Below the pieces are notes generated by a model, which was given only the letters and a program-made list of their open reading frames with translations, made no database searches and was not told the origin of the DNA. Below, one piece after another: positions 26,493 through 35,100 of a stretch of 64,000 nt of DNA. Source of the DNA: Pseudomonas grandcourensis. Lineage in GTDB: Bacteria; Pseudomonadota; Gammaproteobacteria; Pseudomonadales; Pseudomonadaceae. A program made the translations under genes and the position numbers. Each line of letters begins with the position of its first letter. The stretch's first letter is position 1. The stretch is from contig NZ_CP150919.1 of assembly GCF_039909015.1 (NCBI RefSeq), forward strand, positions 6,548,501 through 6,612,500. The letters run 5' to 3'.

Positions 26493-27830
26493 TTACAAGT
26501 TGTAGCCGCGTTCGTTGTGAAGCGCCAGATCGATGCCGACCGCTTCTTCTTCTTCGTTGATACGCAGGCCCATGACCGCATCCAGCACCTTGAGGATGAT
26601 GTATGTAGCGATCGCGGTGTAGATCACCGTGAAGCCCACGCCTTTGCACTGAATCCACACTTGTGCGGCGATGTCGGTCACGGTGCCGAAGCCACCCAGG
26701 GACGGCGCAGCGAACACACCCGTCAGGATTGCGCCGAGGATACCGCCGATACCGTGCACGCCGAACGCGTCCAGGGAGTCGTCATAGCCGAGCTTGCGCT
26801 TGAGGGTGGTGGCGCAGAAGAAGCACACCACGCCAGCCGCCAGACCGATTACCAGCGCGCCCATCGGGCCAACGGTGCCGGCAGCCGGAGTAATTGCCAC
26901 CAGACCGGCAACCACGCCCGAAGCGATGCCCAGTGCGCTAGGTTTGCCGTGTGTTAGCCACTCGGCAAACATCCAGCCCAGCGCAGCAGCGGCGGTAGCA
27001 ATCTGAGTCACCAGCATCGCCATGCCGGCGGTGCCGTTGGCCGCAGCGGCGGAACCGGCGTTGAAACCGAACCAGCCGACCCACAGCATGGCCGCGCCCA
27101 TCAGGGTGTAACCGAGGTTGTGCGGCGCCATCGGCGTGGTCGGGAAGCCCTTGCGCTTGCCCAGCACCAGGCAGGCAACCAGACCAGCCACACCGGCGTT
27201 GATATGCACCACGGTGCCACCAGCGAAATCGAGCACGCCCCAGTCCCACAGCAGACCACCGTTGCCGGACCAGACCATGTGTGCGATCGGCGCATATACC
27301 AGGGTGAACCAGATGCCCATGAACACCAGCATCGCGGAGAACTTCATCCGCTCGGCGAAGGCGCCGACGATCAGCGCCGGAGTGATGATCGCGAAAGTCA
27401 TCTGGAAGGTGACGAACACCGCCTCAGGGAACAGCGCCGCAGGCCCGGTCAGGCTGGCTGGCGTGATGCCGGCGAGGAATGCCTTGCCCATGCCGCCGAA
27501 GAACGAGTTGAAGTTGATGACGCCCTGCTCCATGCCCGTGGTGTCGAACGCGATGCTGTAGCCATAAATGACCCACAGGACGCTGATCAGACCGGTAATG
27601 GCGAAGCACTGCATCATCACGGAAAGAATGTTTTTCGACCGAACCATGCCGCCGTAGAACAGCGCGAGGCCAGGAATGGTCATGAACAGCACCAAGGCTG
27701 TCGAGGTCATCATCCAGGCGGTGTCGCCGGAGTTGAGGACTGGGGCCGCCACTTCGTCTGCCGCCAGAGCAAGGCTGGGCATTACGATGGACAACAGGGC
27801 TCCTAGCCCTGCGAGTTTACGCAGAGTCAT
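26493..27830 (-). CDS. amtB: Ammonium transporter AmtB
   Basis: The 445-residue protein has a signal peptide (MTLRKLAGLGALLSIVMPSLALA) and eleven hydrophobic segments. The twin pore histidines lie in GGTVVHINAG and in the later GVHGIGG. A phenylalanine gate region and the C-terminal cytoplasmic tail that contacts GlnK are present. It conducts ammonium across the inner membrane under nitrogen limitation. It is the second gene of glnK-amtB; 35 bases separate them. Confidence 0.96.
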   Translation of the reverse strand: MTLRKLAGLGALLSIVMPSLALAADEVAAPVLNSGDTAWMMTSTALVLFMTIPGLALFYGGMVRSKNILSVMMQCFAITGLISVLWVIYGYSIAFDTTGMEQGVINFNSFFGGMGKAFLAGITPASLTGPAALFPEAVFVTFQMTFAIITPALIVGAFAERMKFSAMLVFMGIWFTLVYAPIAHMVWSGNGGLLWDWGVLDFAGGTVVHINAGVAGLVACLVLGKRKGFPTTPMAPHNLGYTLMGAAMLWVGWFGFNAGSAAAANGTAGMAMLVTQIATAAAALGWMFAEWLTHGKPSALGIASGVVAGLVAITPAAGTVGPMGALVIGLAAGVVCFFCATTLKRKLGYDDSLDAFGVHGIGGILGAILTGVFAAPSLGGFGTVTDIAAQVWIQCKGVGFTVIYTAIATYIILKVLDAVMGLRINEEEEAVGIDLALHNERGYNL

Positions 27831-27865
27831 ATTGTTTTCTCCTGGGGCGTTGGGTTTGTGGCGGC

Positions 27866-28321
<456 letters not shown>

Positions 28322-28612
28322 TCACGAAACACTCCCCCGCTTCGCTTGGCGCACTGCGTTCGTCACAGTGACTGCATCAGTGCATGGGTCATCAGGGTCT
28401 AAGCAGAAAGCTTGCCATCTCCACAAAAACTATTGTTTTCAATCCTTTACCCGCAGATGACTGCTACTTCGCAACAACACCCGACGCGATACGCACAACA
28501 ACGGTGCGACACCGTCCGTCCCCATGCGCGAAAAGCGTGCATCACTTGCCCGCGCAAATGACTATAGACACCGCGTGATACACTGCCCGGCATTGTTTCC
28601 AGGACATTGCTC

Positions 28613-28873
28613 ATGCTCGCGCCAAAAGATTTCCTCGACGCCCTCACCGGCACCGCCTCCCGCCTCTTCAGCGGCGACACGCCTTTGCCGAAAGCAGAAA
28701 TCGAAAGCCAGTTCAAAATGTTGCTGCAGAGCGGCTTCAGCAAACTGGATCTGGTGAGCCGGGAAGAATTCGATAGCCAGATGGTTGTATTGGCACGCAC
28801 CCGGGCGCGGCTGGAGAGCCTTGAGGCGAAGGTGGCGGAGCTGGAGGCGAAGCTGAATCCGCCGACTGAATAA
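28613..28873 (+). CDS. ubiK: UbiK accessory factor of ubiquinone synthesis
   Basis: The 86-residue protein has the BMFP/YqiC-UbiK layout: an N-terminal amphipathic segment (MLAPKDFLDALTGTASRLFS) and a C-terminal coiled coil (ELEAKLNPP) reached through LVSREEFDSQMVVLARTRAR. UbiK helps the UbiJ-lipid scaffold on which late ubiquinone steps take place. I prefer the ATG at 28613 with AGGA eight bases upstream to an upstream TTG. It is divergent from glnK, and the two are neighbours in other Pseudomonas. Confidence 0.92.
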   Translation: MLAPKDFLDALTGTASRLFSGDTPLPKAEIESQFKMLLQSGFSKLDLVSREEFDSQMVVLARTRARLESLEAKVAELEAKLNPPTE

Positions 28874-28899
28874 ATTCTGATGTGAAATGCAGTCCCCTT

Positions 28900-28990
28900 G
28901 TGGGAGTGAGCCTGCTCGCGATTGAAGGTCGGAACGACCTTGCGCTTCACCTGTAGGAGCTGCCGAAGGCTGCGATCTTTTGATCGCAAG
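28900..28990. repeat. REP cluster of two sequence types
   Basis: A REP of the first type (gtgggagtgagcctgctcgc, from 28900) is followed by a short hairpin (aaggtcg / cgacctt, 28925-28941). An element of a different type then starts (ctgtaggagctgccgaaggc, 28951) and ends in gcgatcttttgatcgc. The second type recurs at 52726-52804. Confidence 0.8.
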
Positions 28991-29043
28991 CCCCGCAACA
29001 ATCCCGGCAACGTCCTACATACATCACGCCGCAGTCCGATTGC

Positions 29044-29305
29044 GTCGCCAAGTATCCAGTCTCTAAGCTCATCCCCTGCTGAATGTTCAGCATCGGGTTT
29101 GGCGACCTGGATAGCATCCGACGCACCGCGACCACGTTCGAACCGGGGAAGTAACCCATCTCGAATTATGGCAGCTGTGCGTGGGAGACCTTCGGGTCTG
29201 CCGGTTTCCGGATGCACCGGTTCGCCAACCCGCGCATAGCTGCCACCCTTTTCGTTTGGCGACGATCAGAGGCAGTTTCCTCCATTCGAATCCGGGAGCT
29301 GCACC
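29044..29305 (+). promoter_or_regulatory. Folded RNA-like leader upstream of the Bro-N gene
   Basis: Nested inverted repeats suggest a structured RNA. An outer 11-base stem (ggcagctgtgc at 29170-29180 with gcatagctgcc at 29234-29244, one mismatch) encloses two hairpins: agacc-ttcg-ggtct (29186-29199) and ccggt...accgg (29201-29220). Outside, gtcgccaa (29044-29051) can pair with ttggcgac (29099-29106), and tcgccaa (29222-29228) with ttggcga (29256-29262). The outer stem ends 61 bases before the start codon. No open frame here looks protein-like. Conservation is untested. Confidence 0.5.
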
Positions 29306-29827
29306 ATGGACGAAAACCATCTAATCCCTCACGTCTTCACCCGACACAAACTCCACCTCCACGCCCTTCTTATAGAAAACCAACCCTGGTTCAGCGCCCG
29401 CGACCTGGGCCGCCTCCTTCGCCTTTATATCGACGAACGCACCGTCCGAAAACTCGACCCAGACCAACGCCAAACCGCCCGAGCATTCATCCACGGTCAC
29501 ATCGAAAACACCCTGCTGATCAGCGAATCCGGCGTCTACGCCTTGCTGGTCTATCACTACTGCCCCGAATACCGAGCCTTACGCGAATGGCTCACCCACG
29601 AAGTTGTTCCCGCCCTGCGAGATGCCCAATACCCCACCACAACTGAACGCCCGCAACTGAGCCTGCTCAACTGGCCGGAAATGTCGTTGAGCCTGCTGCA
29701 CTGGAACAACCAGCCGTGGATCCGGTTGCAGGATGTGCCGCAGCTATTGCCTGATCAGGTTACTCCCAGGCCTGCTATCAATGCGCCTTGGTGGAAAAGA
29801 GCCGCGAAGATGCTTCACGCATTCTGA
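29306..29827 (+). CDS. Bro-N domain protein (phage antirepressor-like)
   Basis: The 173-residue protein has a BRO-N domain over residues 1-110 (for example PWFSARDLGRLL, then LLISESGVYALLVYH, and REWLTHEVVPALRD), which is typical of phage antirepressors and baculovirus Bro proteins. The C-terminal part (110-173) is not a known antirepressor C-domain; it may be a second, truncated or degenerate binding region (WIRLQDVPQLL resembles the Bro-N ARDLG segment). No other phage gene is near, so it is a lone domesticated or cargo gene. The leader before it is unusually structured. Confidence 0.82.
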   Translation: MDENHLIPHVFTRHKLHLHALLIENQPWFSARDLGRLLRLYIDERTVRKLDPDQRQTARAFIHGHIENTLLISESGVYALLVYHYCPEYRALREWLTHEVVPALRDAQYPTTTERPQLSLLNWPEMSLSLLHWNNQPWIRLQDVPQLLPDQVTPRPAINAPWWKRAAKMLHAF

Positions 29828-29833
29828 ATAAAA

Positions 29834-29858
29834 AACCCCACGCTTTCGGCGTGGGGTT
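29834..29858. terminator. Bidirectional terminator between Bro-N gene and higA
   Basis: A 10-base perfect stem (aaccccacgc / gcgtggggtt) with a tttcg loop is preceded by A's on the plus strand, giving U's for minus-strand transcripts. It separates two convergent genes. Confidence 0.8.
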
Positions 29859-29878
29859 CAATAAATCCAAGACAACAA

Positions 29879-30184
29879 TCAGGCGCAGTGCGCAAGCCGC
29901 TCGACCTGATCCCGGATCGCAGCCCCTCGTTCAATCTCGGCTTTGCGCAAATCGTAAGTCGATTGCAGGTTCAGCCAAAATTCCGGGGTCGTGTCCAGAC
30001 AGATAGATAACCTAAGAGCCATATCAGCACTGACACCCCGACGCTGGAGCACAATATCGTTCACCGTAGGTGTCGACACGTTCAACGCTCTGGCCAACGC
30101 TGCAGCCGTAAGGCTCAGAGGCTCCAGGTATTCCTCTTTGAGGATCTCGCCAGGATGAACCGGGCGCATACCATTCTTAGTCAT
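29879..30184 (-). CDS. higA: HigA antitoxin
   Basis: The 101-residue protein starts MTKNGMRPVHPGEILKEEYL, with the HigA/VapI signature HPGEIL and a helix-turn-helix (about residues 25-62; LARALNVSTPTVNDIVLQRR). HigA neutralises HigB and represses its own operon. The RRGVSADMALRLS and TPEFWLNLQ motifs are standard. It lies nine bases after higB (toxin first), the order that defines the hig family. Confidence 0.92.
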   Translation of the reverse strand: MTKNGMRPVHPGEILKEEYLEPLSLTAAALARALNVSTPTVNDIVLQRRGVSADMALRLSICLDTTPEFWLNLQSTYDLRKAEIERGAAIRDQVERLAHCA

Positions 30185-30192
30185 TACTCACC

Positions 30193-30471
30193 TCAGTGAT
30201 AATCGACGATTTCGACATTCTCTGGCCCGTTAGGACCCCAAATGAAGCAAATTCGCCATTGAGCGTTGATACGGATGCTGTACTGACCTTTTCGATTTCC
30301 CTCCAGCGCCTCTAAGCGATTACCCGGCGGGGATCGAAGGTCTATCAGCACGGCAGCAGCATCAAGCATCGTCAGCTTTCGTTCCACGACGCTCAGAATG
30401 GCTGACCACATACGGGTCTTACCGTTGCGAAACAGGTACTCGGTCTCAGAACACTTAAAGCTAACGATCAT
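30193..30471 (-). CDS. higB: HigB toxin, RelE-superfamily mRNA interferase
   Basis: The 92-residue protein has the RelE-like fold pattern: an N-terminal MIVSFKCSETEYLF, a central LIDLRSPPGNRLEAL, and the C-terminal QYSIRINAQWRICFIW strand pair, with Arg and the terminal IVDYH His as candidate catalytic residues. Such toxins cut mRNA on the ribosome. Length and order are typical, so the pair looks functional. An AT-rich promoter/operator lies immediately upstream. Confidence 0.92.
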   Translation of the reverse strand: MIVSFKCSETEYLFRNGKTRMWSAILSVVERKLTMLDAAAVLIDLRSPPGNRLEALEGNRKGQYSIRINAQWRICFIWGPNGPENVEIVDYH

Positions 30472-30479
30472 AATTTAAA

Positions 30480-30493
30480 GCTTAACGTTATGC
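30480..30493. promoter_or_regulatory. Candidate HigA operator
   Basis: The near-perfect palindrome gcttaacgttatgc has a perfect taacgtta core. It sits nine bases before the higB start inside an AT-rich stretch of about 60 bases, which contrasts with the GC-rich surroundings. The rest of the gap to comM (30494-30743) shows nothing recognisable. Confidence 0.45.
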
Positions 30494-30743
30494 ATTAATC
30501 TTGAGTGTATAAGCTGACTTGCCAAATGCAACCAAGAGGGCGTGACTCTCAGTGACCTTTCAATATTTTAGGAAAAGGACTACCAGCTCGACTCCACGAT
30601 GCCTTCATTGATCGTCTCGCACTTCAGCGCAGGCAATATCCTGCGATAGTTTCCCTACCCCTGCCGTCACGCTAAAACGCCAACACACAGCTACCCTTCA
30701 AAAGCCCGCAGGAAGCGGCCCCCGTTTAGCTCAAGGAACGACC

Positions 30744-32237
30744 ATGTCCCTCTCCATCGTCCACAGCCGCGCCCAGATTGGCGTAGATGCGCCAGCCGTT
30801 ACTGTTGAAGTCCATCTGGCCAACGGTTTGCCGTCTCTGACCATGGTCGGGCTGCCCGAGGCGGCTGTGAAGGAAAGCAAGGATCGGGTGCGCAGCGCGA
30901 TCATCAATTCCGGGCTGCAGTTTCCGGCGCGACGGATCACGTTGAATCTGGCACCCGCGGATTTGCCCAAGGATGGCGGGCGGTTCGATCTGGCGATTGC
31001 CCTGGGGATTCTCTCGGCCAGCGTGCAGGTGCCTACGTTGACGCTCGATGATGCGGAATGCCTTGGGGAGTTGGCGTTATCAGGTGCTGTGCGGGCGGTT
31101 CGCGGGGTTCTGCCGGCGGCGCTGGCGGCACGCAAGGCCGGGCGCTGGTTGATGGTGCCGCGAGCTAACGCCGAGGAAGCGTGCCTGGCCTCGGGACTGA
31201 AAGTAATTGCGGTGGATCATCTGCTTGAGGCCGTTGCGCATTTCAATGGGCATACACCGATTGAGCCTTATGTCTCCAACGGCTTGCTCTATGCCAGCAA
31301 ACCCTATCCTGACTTGAATGAAGTGCAAGGCCAACTCTCGGCCAAGCGCGCTTTGCTGATTGCAGCGGCGGGGGCTCACAATCTCCTGTTCAGCGGGCCG
31401 CCGGGGACGGGGAAAACGCTGTTGGCGAGTCGTTTACCGGGTTTGCTCCCACCGCTAGCCGAAAATGAAGCTCTAGAAGTCGCAGCCATTCAATCCGTTA
31501 CCAGTTGCGTGCCATTGAGCCAATGGCCGCAAAGACCATTCCGCCAACCCCACCACTCCGCTTCCGGGCCGGCATTGGTCGGCGGCGGCTCGAAACCGCA
31601 ACCCGGTGAAATAACCCTCGCCCATCATGGCGTTCTATTTCTCGACGAACTTCCGGAATTCGATCGCAAGGTGTTGGAGGTGTTAAGGGAGCCGCTTGAA
31701 TCCGGTCACATCGTAATCTCCCGCGCCAAGGATCGTGTCCGCTTCCCGGCCCGTTTCCAATTGGTAGCCGCGATGAACCCTTGCCCCTGTGGATATCTTG
31801 GCGAACCCAGCGGCAAATGCAGTTGTACACCGGACATGGTCCAGCGTTACCGCAACAAACTGTCGGGGCCGTTGCTGGACCGAATCGACCTGCACTTGAC
31901 CGTCGCTCGGGAAGCCACGGCGTTGAACCCTGCGCTGAAACCCGGTGATGACACCGCTACCGCCGCAGTGCTGGTTGCCGACGCCCGAGAGCGACAACAA
32001 AAACGCCAGGGCTGCGCGAACGCTTTCCTTGATCTGCCGGGCCTGCGCGAACACTGCAAGTTATCCACAACCGACGAAACCTGGCTGGAAACGGCATGTG
32101 AGCGATTGACCTTGTCGCTGCGAGCGGCCCATCGACTGCTTAAAGTCTCACGCACCCTGGCGGACCTTGAGCAAGTTGATGGCATCACCCGCGATCATCT
32201 GGCTGAGGCGCTGCAGTATCGGCCGAGCACAAACTGA
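30744..32237 (+). CDS. comM: ComM/YifB family AAA+ helicase
   Basis: The 497-residue protein has an N-terminal Lon-substrate-like domain (SLSIVHSRAQIGVDAPAVTV to about residue 165). A magnesium-chelatase-type AAA+ domain follows, with Walker A GPPGTGKT (about residue 219), Walker B LFLDELPEF and the cysteine-rich insert NPCPCGYLGEP...CSC. The helical C-terminal domain is complete. ComM is a branch-migration helicase that helps integrate incoming DNA during transformation. AAGGAACG precedes the ATG. It is convergent with the next gene, seven bases apart. Confidence 0.93.
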   Translation: MSLSIVHSRAQIGVDAPAVTVEVHLANGLPSLTMVGLPEAAVKESKDRVRSAIINSGLQFPARRITLNLAPADLPKDGGRFDLAIALGILSASVQVPTLTLDDAECLGELALSGAVRAVRGVLPAALAARKAGRWLMVPRANAEEACLASGLKVIAVDHLLEAVAHFNGHTPIEPYVSNGLLYASKPYPDLNEVQGQLSAKRALLIAAAGAHNLLFSGPPGTGKTLLASRLPGLLPPLAENEALEVAAIQSVTSCVPLSQWPQRPFRQPHHSASGPALVGGGSKPQPGEITLAHHGVLFLDELPEFDRKVLEVLREPLESGHIVISRAKDRVRFPARFQLVAAMNPCPCGYLGEPSGKCSCTPDMVQRYRNKLSGPLLDRIDLHLTVAREATALNPALKPGDDTATAAVLVADARERQQKRQGCANAFLDLPGLREHCKLSTTDETWLETACERLTLSLRAAHRLLKVSRTLADLEQVDGITRDHLAEALQYRPSTN

Positions 32238-32243
32238 CCAGAA

Positions 32244-33455
32244 TTACTCCTTGGAGAAATCAACTAACGGCGTTTGTCGTACCTCGGTTTCCCGAGCACC
32301 CTGAATCTCGCTCACCCGATGCAACGCCTTATCCACAGCCCCCTTATCCGCCAGCAAGCTGTACTTGATCTGAAACTGCTTCTGCTCTTTAACCCCAATA
32401 ATCGGCACCAAACCAAGTGGCCGCTGATACCGGCGGTTATAAGAAAAACTTGTCCCCGGCTCCAACCCGGTCACATATCCCTGCCCTTGCGTATCGGTGT
32501 TCTTCCACAACGAGAAGACAGGCAACTGCTGAGTATTAAACCCAACCGACACCCCAAGGTTCCCTGCCTTGTTATGCAGCACGGTCAACGTGTCACCTTT
32601 GGCATCGGCGTACGGCACTACGTTGTAAACCGTTTCGTCATAGTCCTTGGTCGGTCCGCGATAGGTTTGCCAGTCCGGCAAATCGCTTTTGGCTTTATCG
32701 TTGAACGGCGACACCTGTTTCACCGGCGCAGCGAAGCGGGCGCCCTGTTCCAGGAATGGGGTGCTGAAGTTACTGTGATAAAGCGCCTGGTATTCCTTCG
32801 GATAATCACCGTTGTTGGTCAGGGTGTCATTGAGGGCAAACGCGACGCTTCCGGGCTCAGTGACCAGCTCAGTCATCACCGAGAAATCGACTTTCTTGAA
32901 CGCTTGCTCTTTGAGTTCGCCGCGCAGGCTGATCGCGTAAGGCGGTTTCTCATCTATATGCAGGGTAACTTTGCTGGCCGGGATGTTGGCGGCGCGGCCA
33001 TGCAGAGTCAGCAGTTCGCCGTTGTCGATGCCGGGGTGGCCGACCCATTCGTAGCCGCAGCGGGTGACCAGTTCATTGAAGCCTTCCAGCCAGCCGAGGC
33101 CACCACGGCCGTTGAGCTCGATGAAGGACGGATTGACCACTTCCTTGACTGGCGAATCCCAGCCCATGCGCACATTACCGACCGACGCCTGCAGCACATT
33201 CATCCCGCGAGTCGGCACCACCGAGAGTTTCATCGTGCCGTTATCGATGTCGACGATGCTGACACCCTCTTGCCGACCGCCGTGCAAGGTACGAAGTGTC
33301 ACGGAGAAGGGTTGGTCGGTTTTCACACCGAGTTGCTGGCTGGTGATCTGCCAGTTTTGCGCGGCTTTGTCGCTGTCGAGCAGGACGTAATCCCAAGCCA
33401 TGGCGTGAGAGGCGGACAGCGCGCCAAGGACAACGAGGAGTTTGAGCGAGGTCAT
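32244..33455 (-). CDS. Secreted DUF4432 (aldose-epimerase-like) protein
   Basis: The 403-residue protein has a signal peptide (MTSLKLLVVLGALSASHAMA, cleavage before Trp21) and a galactose-mutarotase-like beta-sandwich. The DUF4432 motifs NPSFIELNGRGGLGWLEGFN and HGRAANIPA are clear, and PTRGMNVL fits the family's early strand. It would bind a sugar in the periplasm; an enzymatic activity is not known. The start at 33455 is chosen because the signal peptide begins there; the upstream frame is basic and unlikely. Confidence 0.85.
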   Translation of the reverse strand: MTSLKLLVVLGALSASHAMAWDYVLLDSDKAAQNWQITSQQLGVKTDQPFSVTLRTLHGGRQEGVSIVDIDNGTMKLSVVPTRGMNVLQASVGNVRMGWDSPVKEVVNPSFIELNGRGGLGWLEGFNELVTRCGYEWVGHPGIDNGELLTLHGRAANIPASKVTLHIDEKPPYAISLRGELKEQAFKKVDFSVMTELVTEPGSVAFALNDTLTNNGDYPKEYQALYHSNFSTPFLEQGARFAAPVKQVSPFNDKAKSDLPDWQTYRGPTKDYDETVYNVVPYADAKGDTLTVLHNKAGNLGVSVGFNTQQLPVFSLWKNTDTQGQGYVTGLEPGTSFSYNRRYQRPLGLVPIIGVKEQKQFQIKYSLLADKGAVDKALHRVSEIQGARETEVRQTPLVDFSKE

Positions 33456-33671
33456 GGGGAAAGCCTTTCTTGGAATTGTGCATTTTTTATAGCGCTGATT
33501 AAACGATTCAGCAAGCATAAAAAGCTTACGCCCGAGCCTTCCCAAGCCAATTAAAATTGACCTTATGCAACCTCCGCACGCTTACGTTAGTCTCATAAGG
33601 CTTGAACCTCCGGCAGATTGACGGCGATATCATGATGACATTAAGGTCGCCCGCTAAATGCAGGAGCAAGT

Positions 33672-33689
33672 ACAGACACATTTGTCTGT
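33672..33689. promoter_or_regulatory. Perfect palindrome upstream of the srf cluster
   Basis: The sequence acagaca-catt-tgtctgt is a perfect 7-base inverted repeat ending 32 bases before the srfA start and followed by atttttg. It could be an operator or a weak attenuator. A TTGACG at 33618-33623 could be a -35, but the -10 options are poor. The rest of 33456-33721 shows nothing else. Confidence 0.4.
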
Positions 33690-33721
33690 CATTTTTGCGC
33701 AACGGATCGTATGGAGTTTGA

Positions 33722-35083
33722 ATGCGCGGGGCACTATTACGCAGCGGTAAGAGCGGGTCATTCACTGCCCTCGGCGAAACAGGTCAACCGGTCTACCGGG
33801 CAGCCCTGCAATTGCGCGAAGCCATTCGCCGCAAGAACCCCGATTTGGTCGATCATCTGGCCATCCCTCAAAGCGATGAACTCGGCAACCAGATCGATTG
33901 GTACAGCGCCCTCGACGGTGATGTAATTCCGTGGAGCAGCGCGACCGAAGAAGAACGCGCCCCTGCCCGCCGCCAACTGGAAGCCCTCAAGACTGCGCTC
34001 GAGGAATTGAGCCAGCGTTTCCTGGGCACTGATTCCGGCGAACAGCAGCAAGGCGACAAAGCCGTGTTCGGCAAGCTGCTCAAGCGCGTCATTCATATCC
34101 CCGACGAAAACTTCGTGTACCTGGTGCAAGGCAAACCGGTGCTGACCTTTTGGGGTTTCGAGCACGCCGGAAGCGACCTCAATCGCGATCCCCTGCACTG
34201 CCTCTATCAGGTTCCGCCGCTGCCACCCGTGGTCGAAGCGCCTGTTGTTGCGCCCGTCGTACCGGTGGTGGCTCGTCCGTGGTGGCGTCGCTGGTGGTGG
34301 CTGTTGCTGCTGCCGCTCCTGCTGCTGCTTTTGTGGCTGTTGCTCGGCCTGCGAGGGTGCGTGCCGCTTCCGTTGGTGGCGGTAGACCTGCTGCCCAAGG
34401 GCGTCGTGCCAGTGGAAAAACAGCTGGAAGAGCCGCCACTGACCGGCAATGTCACGACGCTCAATGGCGTCCCCGTGACCGGCACCGTCGTAGGTGCTAC
34501 CAACGGCACCGGCACCGCCGCGACCGAAACACAGGGTGTGGAAGCGCAGGCCGTCGAAGGCAACGAGGCTGATGCAGCGCCAGCCGACCTGGCCAATGAC
34601 CCAGCCAAAGACCCGGCAGCCGAAAGCAAAACCACGCCACCCGAAAACAAAACCGCGCCGCCGGATGTCACATCGCCCGAAGCAGAAAAATCCGCCGCCG
34701 CAAAACCCGGCCCTCCCCTGAGCATCCCGCCAGACGCCGCCGACGGTGCCGCCAAGTTTCTCGATGGTCAGTACAGCGCAGGCGCCGGGATACAGGACCG
34801 CCGAACCGGTAAACCGCTGCGTCTGGAATACCAGCTCAAGGACGGTAAGGGCCAAGTCACCGTACACCAGGCCGACGGCACGAAATGCAGCGGGCCGGTG
34901 AGCGCTACTATGAAGGGTGGCAGCCTGGCCATTGACAGCCAAGGCCAGGCCGTTTGCGGCGATGGCAGCACTTACGACATGCCCAAGGTCAACTGCCGCA
35001 AAGGGGCGACCACGGTCGCGGACTGCACCGGCGGTTACGGAAAAGAACAATTCCCCATGTCCATGCGGCAAGTGGCCGAATAA
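33722..35083 (+). CDS. srfA: SrfA family single-pass membrane protein
   Basis: The 453-residue protein has a cytoplasmic domain (residues 1-160) and a proline/valine-rich linker (about 163-185). One very hydrophobic helix follows (about 190-212, after RPWWRRWWW), then a low-complexity Pro/Ala/Lys periplasmic spacer (about 240-340). A C-terminal module (about 345-453) has several cysteines and the DGKGQVTVHQADGTKCSG pattern. Salmonella srfA heads srfABC, an SsrB-regulated set; the position before SrfB and the length fit. Molecular role is unknown. TGGAG is seven bases before the ATG. It begins an eleven-gene cluster. Confidence 0.75.
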   Translation: MRGALLRSGKSGSFTALGETGQPVYRAALQLREAIRRKNPDLVDHLAIPQSDELGNQIDWYSALDGDVIPWSSATEEERAPARRQLEALKTALEELSQRFLGTDSGEQQQGDKAVFGKLLKRVIHIPDENFVYLVQGKPVLTFWGFEHAGSDLNRDPLHCLYQVPPLPPVVEAPVVAPVVPVVARPWWRRWWWLLLLPLLLLLLWLLLGLRGCVPLPLVAVDLLPKGVVPVEKQLEEPPLTGNVTTLNGVPVTGTVVGATNGTGTAATETQGVEAQAVEGNEADAAPADLANDPAKDPAAESKTTPPENKTAPPDVTSPEAEKSAAAKPGPPLSIPPDAADGAAKFLDGQYSAGAGIQDRRTGKPLRLEYQLKDGKGQVTVHQADGTKCSGPVSATMKGGSLAIDSQGQAVCGDGSTYDMPKVNCRKGATTVADCTGGYGKEQFPMSMRQVAE

Positions 35084-35100
35084 AAACGGAATAACCCGAC

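Noticed and set aside
29087..29320. Short minus-strand coding frame over the structured leader
   Set aside because: Arg/Trp/Gly-rich translation without a ribosome site; the inverted repeats explain the sequence better.
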